From the NCBI GenBank assembly GCA_964538085.1, contig CAZIDF010000016.1:1-64000 (forward strand): 64,000 nucleotides of DNA, written 5' to 3'. The stretch comes from G020348385 sp964538085. Lineage in GTDB: Bacteria; Acidobacteriota; Aminicenantia; Aminicenantales; Aminicenantaceae. Shown in pieces: positions 1 to 7,883 of this stretch (positions are counted from its first letter, which is position 1; every line of letters starts with the position of its first letter). The translations under genes were made by a program, and so were the position numbers. The notes under the pieces are model-generated. The model saw only the letters and a program-made list of their open reading frames with translations. It was not told the origin of the DNA and searched no databases.

Positions 1-136
1 ACCTTATACCAGGAGACTTTATACCTCAATATTTATTTCTAATGGCAATTCAAGGAAAATGTGTTCGATATAATTAATCTGTAAAATGCGCTATGATAGT
101 TTAGCTTCCTTAATGAACGAGACGAAATCGAGGTAA

Positions 137-238
137 CCGGATAACAAATTCTGGTCGATCGGGGAACAGATCGGCAAAGCCTGGAGCGATGGGATAGCGT
201 TTCGTGATCGTTTAAAACAAGAAAATGAAAAGAAATAG
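137..238 (+). other. possible gene-tail fragment
   Basis: A short open stretch between two stops encodes a hydrophilic C-terminal-looking peptide containing WSIGEQIGKAWSDG, ending in a lysine-rich tail. There is no start codon, and the sequence before it is AT-rich with in-frame stops. It could be the last 33 residues of a decayed small gene. I cannot assign a family. The rest of bases 1-246 shows nothing I can support. Confidence 0.2.
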
Positions 239-246
239 ATTCGCCC

Positions 247-1569
247 TTACTTCTTGAGGGCATTTTGAATGAATTCTTCCATATCCTTGCGAAATTTTTT
301 GTGAGCGGTTTTGCGGACGTACAGCATGTGTCCGGATTCGTAATAGGTCATGCTGATGTTTTTTTGCAACTCCTTGGCCAAATCCATGTGGGCAATGGTG
401 TAATCGGCATCGAAGTAAGGAGTGGCAAAGTCATAATACCCGCTGGCGACTAAGATCTTGAGTTGGGGATTCATGTGCATGGCTTGCCTCAATAGCTCGG
501 CCGTGTTGAGGTATCCTCTGCCGCCTGGTTTCATAGGCCAAGGTTGTACACCTGCGAGGAAATTGTAGGGGAGGTCGTTTTCATACTCCAGGTCTCTTCG
601 TATGTAGTCGTTTAGCAATGCAACGTATGAGCCGATGACGATCGACCAGCTCTGGTCGAATTCTGGAGCTTCACCGGCCGATTCGCGGTCGACACCTGTG
701 TACCGGGTATCCAACCTTCCCACTGTCTTTCCTTGATCGCGGAGGAGTTCTTTATAAAAACGCTCCTCTGTGACTCTCATGTTGGAGCGATCGAGGAATT
801 CCTCAGACAAGCCGGTGAAATGGGAGAGTTTCTTGATGATCGCCGCTCTTTCTGTCGGAGCCAACTTATTTCCTTTAAGAAGAGCCAGGGCAAATTCATC
901 GATGGCAAATTCTTCCGCTTTGTCTAGTGTTTGCCTGAGATCACCCGATAGTTCTGGAGCGAGTTTACCATGATACCAAGCAGCTGCTGTGTATGAGGGG
1001 AGAAACATGATATATGCCATGTCGTTTCCGATGCTCCAATCGGTGTTCTGCCAATTCATTATCACGGAGATTAAAATCACGCCGTTTAGAAACATTCCAT
1101 ACCGGGTTTGTAGGTGGTTGGCCAAGCCGGAAACTCGGGTTGTCGCGTAACTCTCACCCGCAAGGAACTTGGGAGAGAGCCATCTTTTGTTGCGGGTGAC
1201 ATAAAGGCGGATAAATTCGCTCACAGATTCGACATCTTTTTCGAAACCATAGAACTGTACGGGATCTTCTCCTGGAACTGCACGGCTGTATCCTGTCGTC
1301 ACGGGATCGATAAACACCAGATCGGTCATGTCCAGGACACTGAATTCGTTATCGACCAGTTTTCCTGGAGGTGGAAGAATGGGAAAGCCCTCATCATCCA
1401 GAAGAGATTTTTTGGGGCCGAAGGCTCCCAGGTGAACCCATACGGCAGCGCCGCCGGGTCCGCCGTTGAAGCAGAACATGATCGGTCTCTGGGATGGATC
1501 CTTCACTCCATCCTTGGTATAGGCGATATAAAAGAGCGAGCCCGTGGCCTTTCCCTCCTCGGTTTTCAA
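247..1569 (-). CDS. S10-family serine carboxypeptidase-like protein, 5'-truncated
   Basis: Peptidase S10 (alpha/beta hydrolase) domain. Visible landmarks are the oxyanion motif FNGGPGGAAVW, the nucleophile motif GESYATT (usual form GESYG), an aspartate in SGYYDFATPYFD and the catalytic histidine in ESGHMLY, so the triad looks intact. The intact paralog at 12084 aligns along its whole length. What is missing is the beginning. The frame stays open upstream to a stop at 1657-1659 and encodes paralog-like residues (IPIDYTATAGNILL), but it has no ATG/GTG/TTG before TTG 1569 and no signal peptide, and it runs directly into the 3' end of the upstream UROD gene. Either the 5' end was lost by deletion or translation is coupled to the upstream gene from a rare start. 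If made, the enzyme would stay cytoplasmic, unlike its exported paralog. Confidence 0.75.
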   Translation of the reverse strand: MKTEEGKATGSLFYIAYTKDGVKDPSQRPIMFCFNGGPGGAAVWVHLGAFGPKKSLLDDEGFPILPPPGKLVDNEFSVLDMTDLVFIDPVTTGYSRAVPGEDPVQFYGFEKDVESVSEFIRLYVTRNKRWLSPKFLAGESYATTRVSGLANHLQTRYGMFLNGVILISVIMNWQNTDWSIGNDMAYIMFLPSYTAAAWYHGKLAPELSGDLRQTLDKAEEFAIDEFALALLKGNKLAPTERAAIIKKLSHFTGLSEEFLDRSNMRVTEERFYKELLRDQGKTVGRLDTRYTGVDRESAGEAPEFDQSWSIVIGSYVALLNDYIRRDLEYENDLPYNFLAGVQPWPMKPGGRGYLNTAELLRQAMHMNPQLKILVASGYYDFATPYFDADYTIAHMDLAKELQKNISMTYYESGHMLYVRKTAHKKFRKDMEEFIQNALKK

Positions 1570-1619
1570 CAGGATGTTGCCGGCTGTGGCGGTGTAATCG
1601 ATGGGGATTCCTTGAAGGA

Positions 1620-2654
1620 CTATCCTAATGCGGCGCGGATGAGGGCGAAGAAGTTCTCATCCGGCATGTATTCGGGTACGCTGTTGCCGGTTCCCAAGGC
1701 AAAACCGCCTCGTCCGGAAGCCCGCTCAAGCATGGCCTTGGACCTTTTATATACTTCATCGGGAGTCGACTCGCAAATGAAATTCACGTCGATACCACCT
1801 ATGATCGCCAAGCGGTCATGATATTTTTCGTAGACTTCCTCGACCGGCATGATGTTATCCTCATAGGAGTGCCGGCCGTCGAACCGCATATCTTCGATGA
1901 TGTCTTCTATGATATTTTCAAAGTAACCGCAGGAATGCAGAATGACCGGTTTACCTGCCAAATGGGATATATCGACGATCTGCTTGTACCAAGGAAAAAC
2001 AAAACGGCGCAGGTCATCGGTCGAAATAAAAGTGTTGCTTATAAAGCCCCAATCGTCATTGGCCAGGCAGGCCCCCACACATTCATGCTGGACAGCTCTT
2101 TTGTAATATTGCACCAAACGCGATCCGACCTGCTGGAAAACATCCTCCACCAACTGGGGATTATCATGGAGGTTGAGACACAGCATGTCGAATCCCATCA
2201 ACCGGATGACATTTTCCAGCACGCCGTCTGGAGAATAAGGAATCAGCTTCATCCCTTTCGGTAAATCTTCGGCCAACCGGCCCAAAATATCGTAATCGGC
2301 GTCTTCAGGATTCGGCCAATTGAAATCATCGAACTCCTTTTGATCCCGGATCACCGCCCCTTCATTCATAGAGAAGGTTTCTTTAGTCTCCCGCAGATCA
2401 GGATCGGAAAATTGAAAGCCGGGGAGCAAAATTGTGGCAAAATCATAACCGAGCCGATAGAAGGTACGAATGAAACGTCTCAGCCAAACTTCAGGATCGG
2501 TGGGAGTGGGGCCGGGCACCACCCGGTTGTATATTCTTTCGTTGAAATAAAACTCGAACAAAGTCGGGCGGCTCGGAACTTCGCGCCGGAGCACGGATAA
2601 TAAATTATCGAAATCCGGTGCATCCTTTCTTTCAGGAATCTCGTTCCAGTTCAT
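1620..2654 (-). CDS. uroporphyrinogen decarboxylase (UROD)-family protein
   Basis: A 344-residue protein with the UROD TIM-barrel layout at usual family length. Members include true heme-pathway HemE and the corrinoid/methylcobamide:CoM methyltransferases of the MtaA/CmuA type. The N-terminus lacks the arginine-rich porphyrin-binding motif of HemE (expected PxWxMRQAGR), so a methyltransferase-like or unassigned role is more likely than heme synthesis. The C-terminal part keeps a GGIDV segment and a glycine-rich GFALGTGNSVPEY segment typical of the methyltransferase branch. ATG 2654 follows AGGGCG. Its stop overlaps the open frame of the truncated S10 gene downstream. It is divergent from the DUF364-like gene, whose products are often tied to metal or cofactor chemistry. 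Confidence 0.75.
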   Translation of the reverse strand: MNWNEIPERKDAPDFDNLLSVLRREVPSRPTLFEFYFNERIYNRVVPGPTPTDPEVWLRRFIRTFYRLGYDFATILLPGFQFSDPDLRETKETFSMNEGAVIRDQKEFDDFNWPNPEDADYDILGRLAEDLPKGMKLIPYSPDGVLENVIRLMGFDMLCLNLHDNPQLVEDVFQQVGSRLVQYYKRAVQHECVGACLANDDWGFISNTFISTDDLRRFVFPWYKQIVDISHLAGKPVILHSCGYFENIIEDIIEDMRFDGRHSYEDNIMPVEEVYEKYHDRLAIIGGIDVNFICESTPDEVYKRSKAMLERASGRGGFALGTGNSVPEYMPDENFFALIRAALG

Positions 2655-2780
2655 CGCCCTAATCCCGATTATTGTACCATCGCTTAATCACAATCGCCAT
2701 CCCCCGCTTTATAAATTCAAGTAATAAAATCCGGCTTTTTGGCTTTTTTTATGACTGGGAGTTAGAGTGACGATGCCGAA

Positions 2781-2809
2781 TTGACGGCAGCCATTTCCTG
2801 TGATATAAG
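2781..2809 (+). promoter_or_regulatory. sigma-70-type promoter for the DUF364-like gene
   Basis: TTGACG (2781-2786), a 17 nt spacer and TATAAG (2804-2809), ending 27 nt before the ATG at 2837. Spacing and both hexamers fit a housekeeping promoter. Confidence 0.5.
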
Positions 2810-2836
2810 CTTTTTTCAGGGAAAAAGGGAAAATCC

Positions 2837-3583
2837 ATGGAAAAAAGCGAATTGGTATTGAAAGACCTCTTGTCTGCACTTGAAACAGATTCCGACGTTT
2901 CGGACATTCGGACATGTGTATTCTGGACGGCGGTCTGCTCCCTTCGCTGTGGTCTTGCCTCCACCATGGCCTTTTCTATCCAGCCTTCCGAAGTTCCTCA
3001 GGTGGAATCCGCAGGAAACCTTCTCCCCATAGGAGCGAAAGCATTGTCCCAGCTGTCTCTTTCGTCGAGAATATTAGAAAGGGCCATCGGCCTGGCCGCC
3101 ATTAATTCTATGCTTCCCATCGATGAATCCGTGTGCGTGGATTTGAATGCTGAAGAAGAGATCCGTTCCCTTGGGACAGGAAAAAAAATCGCCATCATCG
3201 GGCACTTCCCGTTTGTCAAGCGGCTACGGGCCGAAGCGCAGGAACTGTGGGTTTTCGAGCTTCCGGGACGCGGCCGTACCGGGGATATCACCGGAAAAGA
3301 AATCGAAACGCTCCTCCCGAAAGCAGACGTCATTGCTATATCCAGCACCACACTGCTCAACCACTCTCTAGGGAGCATCATCCGTTTCACAGCGCCGGAT
3401 GCTGTCAAGATAATGCTGGGCCCGAGCACGCCTTTGTCGCCTGTTCTGTTTGATCATGGATTCGACATTCTGTCAGGTTCTATCGTCGTCGACCAAAATC
3501 AAACTCTCAAAAGCATAAGCCAGGGGGCCAATTTCCGGCAGGTACGCGGGGTGCGAAAAGTGACGATGAAAAGAAATAAATAA
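2837..3583 (+). CDS. DUF364 / Rossmann-like putative metal-chelation protein
   Basis: 248 residues. The C-terminal half carries the signature of the DUF364 (putative heavy-metal chelation) family: a Rossmann-type strand KIAIIGHFPF near residue 116, then ADVIAISSTTLLN, then MLGPSTPLSPVLFDHGFDIL and SGSIVVD near the end. The N-terminal half (DUF4213-like region) contains cysteines in TCVFWTAVCSLRC that could serve as ligands. No signal peptide is visible, so it should be cytoplasmic. The family is linked to metal or cofactor handling, but its reaction is not established. The gamma-carbonic-anhydrase-like gene follows 25 bp downstream on the same strand, suggesting co-transcription. Confidence 0.7.
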   Translation: MEKSELVLKDLLSALETDSDVSDIRTCVFWTAVCSLRCGLASTMAFSIQPSEVPQVESAGNLLPIGAKALSQLSLSSRILERAIGLAAINSMLPIDESVCVDLNAEEEIRSLGTGKKIAIIGHFPFVKRLRAEAQELWVFELPGRGRTGDITGKEIETLLPKADVIAISSTTLLNHSLGSIIRFTAPDAVKIMLGPSTPLSPVLFDHGFDILSGSIVVDQNQTLKSISQGANFRQVRGVRKVTMKRNK

Positions 3584-3608
3584 ATCAGGCATTCTTCTGG
3601 AGACTAAA

Positions 3609-4166
3609 ATGGCTTTGTATCAATTCGAAGGACGTACACCACGGATGGGCCAGGATTCTTTCGTTGCCGAGTCCGCCCTGGTCATCGGCGATGTTCAAAT
3701 CGGCAAGGATGTCTACATCGGCCACGGTGTGATTCTCCGGGGAGATTATGGGACTATCGTTGTCGGCGAAGGAACGGCCATCGAGGAAGGTGCCATCGTG
3801 CATGCCAGGCCGGATGACCGCACCGTATTCGGCCGTTTCGTGACGGTGGGACATGGAGCTATGGTCCACAACGCAAAGATCAAGGATTACGCCGTAATAG
3901 GGATGAGGGCCACGATCAGCGATTACAGCGTTGTGGGCGAGTGGGCGATCATCGGGGAAATGGGGCTCGTTAAAAATTCCCAGCGTGTGCCTGACGGCCG
4001 CGTGGCCGTGGGAGTCCCGGTCAGGGTCGTCAATGAAGTGGATAAAAAGCAAAAGGAGTTTTGGAGCTACGGAAAAAAGCTCTACATAGAAATGGCGCAC
4101 AGATACAATGCCCCCGGCGCATTCGTTCGGATCGATCGGATAATGAAGAACGCAGACTCTGAATGA
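3609..4166 (+). CDS. gamma-carbonic anhydrase / PaaY-like hexapeptide protein
   Basis: 185 residues of left-handed beta-helix hexapeptide repeats (for example VIGDVQIGKDVYIGHGVILRG), the fold of gamma-carbonic anhydrases and PaaY/CaiE-like proteins. The three metal-binding histidines of the family fit H in EGAIVHARP and the pair in VTVGHGAMVHNAKI. Members hydrate CO2, or in the PaaY branch hydrolyse CoA thioesters; sequence alone does not separate these. The C-terminal helix (KQKEFWSYGKKLYIEMAHRY) matches the PaaY/YrdA layout. ATG 3609 is preceded by GGAG. It is cytoplasmic and probably an operon partner of the gene upstream. Confidence 0.8.
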   Translation: MALYQFEGRTPRMGQDSFVAESALVIGDVQIGKDVYIGHGVILRGDYGTIVVGEGTAIEEGAIVHARPDDRTVFGRFVTVGHGAMVHNAKIKDYAVIGMRATISDYSVVGEWAIIGEMGLVKNSQRVPDGRVAVGVPVRVVNEVDKKQKEFWSYGKKLYIEMAHRYNAPGAFVRIDRIMKNADSE

Positions 4167-4288
4167 ATCCCCGATTCCTTTTCCCGGAAAAAACCGAACA
4201 TTTTTTTTCTTTATCTTGTATATAATGGCCCAATCCTGTGTATGATGTCTTTATACCAATCAAAATCATTTTAAAATAGGAGGGATCT

Positions 4289-7156
4289 ATGAAATTCGGA
4301 AGAAAATTGACGGCTGTGACCCTGAGTGTATTTTGCATCTTGTTGTTCATGGCAACATCCGGAAATGTCAATGCTCAGATGGACGACTCCGGTATTGCCA
4401 GGGCCTTCAAGTGGCGAAATATCGGCCCGGCCAACATGTCCGGCCGCATCGCCGACATCGAGGCTGTGGATGCTGACTTCACGACCGTGCTTATCGGATC
4501 GGCATCGGGCGGCGTCTGGAAATCCGTGAACGCGGGCACGACCTGGCAGCCCATTTTCGACACGTATGGAGCGGCTTCGATCGGAGATGTGGCTTTTTAC
4601 CAGGCTAATCCTGACATCATCTGGGTCGGTACCGGGGAGAAAAACCCGCGGAACAGTATCGCATGGGGGGACGGGATCTACAAATCCTCAGACGGAGGAA
4701 AAACCTTCACCCACATGGGGCTCAAAAACACCCATTCCATCTCCAAGATCATCACCCATCCTTCGAATCCTGACATCGTTTATGCCGCAGCCGCCGGACA
4801 CCTCTGGGGATACACGGGAGACCGGGGACTTTTCAAAACGACTGACGGAGGAAAGACCTGGAATAAATTGACGAACGGATTGCCCGACGACGGAAAAACC
4901 GGCGCCATCGACATGGTGATGGACCTGACAGATGAAAACGTGCTGTATGTGGGATTCTGGCAGAGGATCCGCCGGCCATACCGGTTCGACAGCGGCGGAC
5001 CCAACGGCGGCATCTTCAAAACCAGCGATGGCGGCGAGTCATGGACCAAGCTTGCCAACGGACTTCCTGAGGGAGAAACAGGAAAAATCGGTTTAGCCAT
5101 TTGCCGGAGTAAGCCAAACGTGTTGATGGCTTTTGTAGAACATGGTTTCCAGCCAGGGGAGAACCTCGAGGATGGGACAGAGAATCCCGATTACAAGGAC
5201 ATGACAAAACTGGGCACCGGCATTTACCGATCTGAAGATGCTGGAGCGACCTGGCAGTACATGAACAGGTACAACAACCGCCCGTTTTACTACAGCCACA
5301 TCTACCTCAATCCGGTAGACGATAAAATCGTTTATGTGGTGGCTGGGAGTTACCACATCTCCTATGATGGCGGCAAAACTCTGGAGAGACAGAACACCGG
5401 GATCCACGGCGATTACCATGCCCTCTGGTCTGATCCGACCAACAAAAACCGTTATTATATCGGAAACGACGGGGGGTCGGCTCTGACCCACGACCATGGG
5501 AAAAACTACATCTTTTTCGACAACCTCCCCAACAGCCAATTCTATGCCGTCGGGGCGGACATGCGCGATCCTTATTATGTGTACGGAGGACTCCAGGACA
5601 ATGGCTCATGGGGCGGCCCTTCCATGAGCAGGGAAAGAGCAGGTATTCTGACCGACCACTGGTTCAGTATCGGAGGCGGGGACGGATTTTATTGTGCCGT
5701 CGACCCGTCAGACTGGCGCACCGTGTACGGCGAGAGCCAGCAGGGAAGCATTTTTCGTATCAACGTGGAAACCAGGGAATCGAAATACATCCAGCCGAGA
5801 AAAGAGAGCATCGTCAACTATGACGATTATGTGACCGAGGAGATGCTGAAGACGCAAGAGGAAGCCGGATGGGGAAAAAACAATCCATTCCGGTTCAACT
5901 GGAACAGCCCGATCGTCATTTCTCCCCATGATCCGAGCACGGTATTTTTCGGAGGGAACTTTATGTTCAAAACCACAGACCGCGGCGAGTCCTGGGAGAT
6001 CATCAGCCCGGACCTCTCCACCAACGATCCTGTCAAGATCGACAGGAAAACGGGTGGACTCACGGCAGATGTCACAGGGGCAGAAAACCACTGCTCGATC
6101 GTCACCATCTCCGAATCCCCTCTCAATACGGGGATCATTTGGGCCGGGACAGATGACGGGAATGTCCAGCTCACAATGGATGGCGGAAATAATTGGGCCA
6201 ACATGCGGCCGAATTTCAAGGGGGTTCCGGAAGGAATCTGGGTCAGCCGCGTGGAAGCCTCCCACTACGATGATGGCACTTGTTACGTGACTTTCGACGG
6301 CCACCGGAGCGACAACTTCATGCCCTGGGTGTTTAAAACCAGCGACTTCGGAAAAACCTGGACCAGCATCCGCAGCAACCTTCCTGACGGCCAGGTGGCC
6401 TATGTCATCCGTGAAGACCACAAGAATAAAAATCTGCTTTTCTTGGGCACAGAGTTCGGGCTCTTCATCTCCACAAATGGCGGCAAAACATGGGACCGTT
6501 TCATGAACAACCTGCCCACGGTCGCTGTTCACGATCTGATGATCCATCCCCTTCATAACGATGTGATCATCGGTACCCACGGCCGTGGCATCTGGATCTG
6601 CGATGACATCACTCCCCTCCAGAATATGAACAAAGAGATCGAAGCCGCTGAAGCTTATCTTTTCGACCAGGGAATTGCCACCCAGTGGAGGAGCATAAGT
6701 CGCGGGGGTTCCAGAGGGCAGTTCTTGTTTCAGGGCGAAAACCCTCCCCGAGGAGCCGCGATCAGCTACTTTTTAGGTGCCGATGTCAAAGAGGCCAAGC
6801 TCACCATCTCCGACTGGAAAGGCGAGCAGACAATATCTGTCGAGCTGAAAGACCAAACCGGCATCAACAAATATCTCTGGCCGTTCCAGTTCAACCCGCC
6901 AGAGCTCAGTGAAGAAGAAAAAGTGCTGTTCGAGAAGTTCTTGAAAGCCACGGAATGGGAAGAGAGACGGGAGATCAATGACCAGTTAAGGGAATCCCTC
7001 GAAAAACGGGGGCAGAAATTCGCCGGCATTAACTGGAGAGAGAAAAAACTCAACAACATTCCTGCAGAACCGGGAACGTATAAAGTGAAACTGACGGTGA
7101 ACGGAATATCCCTGACCAAATCCCTCACTGTCCGCTCAGACCCGAAGTTCAACTGA
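4289..7156 (+). CDS. secreted VPS10/sortilin-like BNR beta-propeller protein
   Basis: 955 residues with a Sec signal peptide (hydrophobic core around residues 10-24, cleavage near NVNAQ). The body is a large beta-propeller with many Asp-box/BNR motifs: SSDGGKTF, TTDGGKTW, TSDGGESW, SEDAGATW, TTDRGESW, TMDGGNNW, TSDFGKTW, STNGGKTW. A C-terminal stretch from about residue 810 lacks BNR motifs and ends in a beta-sandwich-like region. Databases often label such proteins glycosyl hydrolases, but no catalytic glycosidase residues can be pointed to, so only secretion and the propeller fold are supported. AGGAGG sits 6 nt before ATG 4289. A related but distinct 870-residue propeller lies at 56714. 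Confidence 0.85.
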   Translation: MKFGRKLTAVTLSVFCILLFMATSGNVNAQMDDSGIARAFKWRNIGPANMSGRIADIEAVDADFTTVLIGSASGGVWKSVNAGTTWQPIFDTYGAASIGDVAFYQANPDIIWVGTGEKNPRNSIAWGDGIYKSSDGGKTFTHMGLKNTHSISKIITHPSNPDIVYAAAAGHLWGYTGDRGLFKTTDGGKTWNKLTNGLPDDGKTGAIDMVMDLTDENVLYVGFWQRIRRPYRFDSGGPNGGIFKTSDGGESWTKLANGLPEGETGKIGLAICRSKPNVLMAFVEHGFQPGENLEDGTENPDYKDMTKLGTGIYRSEDAGATWQYMNRYNNRPFYYSHIYLNPVDDKIVYVVAGSYHISYDGGKTLERQNTGIHGDYHALWSDPTNKNRYYIGNDGGSALTHDHGKNYIFFDNLPNSQFYAVGADMRDPYYVYGGLQDNGSWGGPSMSRERAGILTDHWFSIGGGDGFYCAVDPSDWRTVYGESQQGSIFRINVETRESKYIQPRKESIVNYDDYVTEEMLKTQEEAGWGKNNPFRFNWNSPIVISPHDPSTVFFGGNFMFKTTDRGESWEIISPDLSTNDPVKIDRKTGGLTADVTGAENHCSIVTISESPLNTGIIWAGTDDGNVQLTMDGGNNWANMRPNFKGVPEGIWVSRVEASHYDDGTCYVTFDGHRSDNFMPWVFKTSDFGKTWTSIRSNLPDGQVAYVIREDHKNKNLLFLGTEFGLFISTNGGKTWDRFMNNLPTVAVHDLMIHPLHNDVIIGTHGRGIWICDDITPLQNMNKEIEAAEAYLFDQGIATQWRSISRGGSRGQFLFQGENPPRGAAISYFLGADVKEAKLTISDWKGEQTISVELKDQTGINKYLWPFQFNPPELSEEEKVLFEKFLKATEWEERREINDQLRESLEKRGQKFAGINWREKKLNNIPAEPGTYKVKLTVNGISLTKSLTVRSDPKFN

Positions 7157-7164
7157 TATTGAGG

Positions 7165-7330
7165 TTATCTGCATGCCGAGGGGATAAAACCAACCCCGAG
7201 CGACAAGGTAAAGGCTCTATTTTTTATCGTGTCGTTCTCTTGAAAATCGTAGGACATGTCCATGATGTTTTTAGAGATATTGACCAGACCAAGGCTGTAA
7301 CGCACGCTCAATAAGAGATTCACGGATCCG
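7165..7330 (-). pseudogene. C-terminal remnant of an outer membrane beta-barrel protein
   Basis: On the minus strand an open stretch encodes VNLLLSVRYSLGLVNIS, then about 20 hydrophilic residues, then KNRAFTLSLGVGF, followed by a few extra residues and TAA at 7165-7167. The alternating pattern and RYSLGL...LGVGF resemble the last two strands of PorT-like outer membrane barrels, which normally end at the aromatic residue. No start or N-terminal part exists within this interval, so it is a decayed tail. Family placement is by pattern only. Confidence 0.45.
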
Positions 7331-7372
7331 AGGCGGCAATCGAAGGGGGAATATTGTCGGAGTTGCCCGTGA

Positions 7373-7603
7373 TTTTCACATCCAGTCCATGTCCCAACCT
7401 ATCGGGCTTCTCGCGCTTTATCTCAAACCGATCACACAGAGTTGGAACAGGCGGTACCTGGCGATAAAAATCCGCTCCGAGAATATTCCTTTTTTGACGA
7501 CGTTTTTGACCAAACATTTCGGGCCGATCAAAAGATGGGCAGCCTTTTCCAAACCTTCAGATCCACCAGCGCCAATCGGGTCGATTCCCTCCGCTACGAG
7601 TGA
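7373..7603 (+). pseudogene. C-terminal remnant of an FtsX/MacB-type ABC permease with internal deletion
   Basis: The frame reads PLREYSFFDDVFDQTFRADQ, then KMGSLFQTF, then directly RSTSANRVDSLRYE and TGA. The first part matches the segment just before the C-terminal FtsX domain of the neighbouring permease (FLDDSFDSQYRAEERMGNL). The last part matches its very C-terminus (NPVNSLRYE). The roughly 110 residues of membrane domain that should lie between are gone. There is no start codon, so this is a deletion remnant of a third permease of the same family, on the opposite strand to the intact copy at 7884. Confidence 0.7.
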
Positions 7604-7883
7604 CTCAGCTGTATGCCATACTATTGAACGTTCCCCCTAAATTTAATGGCGCAAACAAATTCGAGCGCATCATCTACCCCCTTGGCCAATCTGGCGGGAG
7701 GCTTTTTGATAAAGCATGGGAAAGGGGAGCTTTGCAGCAGGAGGGTATTTTAATTTTGTCATAATTTAATCTCCGTTATATTTTGTATAGCAAAAGACCG
7801 ACTATGTAATGGCCAAATAATTGTAGGCGTATGAGAGATAAATAGTTGTTCAAAGAGTCCGGATTATTACAAAATGGGGAAGG
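7604..7883. other. non-coding stretch with a possible further gene tail
   Basis: On the plus strand 7621-7762 stays open without a start and encodes a plausible C-terminal-looking peptide (NKFERIIYPLGQSGGRLFDK and on to TAA). I cannot assign it. The remainder, up to the permease stop at 7884, is AT-rich with no recognised site. Confidence 0.25.

Noticed and set aside
2340..2600. Short plus-strand frames opposite the UROD gene
   Set aside because: Shadow frames of a well-supported gene without start signals.
5708..6580. 290-codon open frame antisense to the first VPS10-like gene
   Set aside because: It lies wholly inside a strongly supported gene, has no ribosome site and its translation resembles no protein; similar long antisense frames occur opposite other genes here (17342-18388, 57497-58669).
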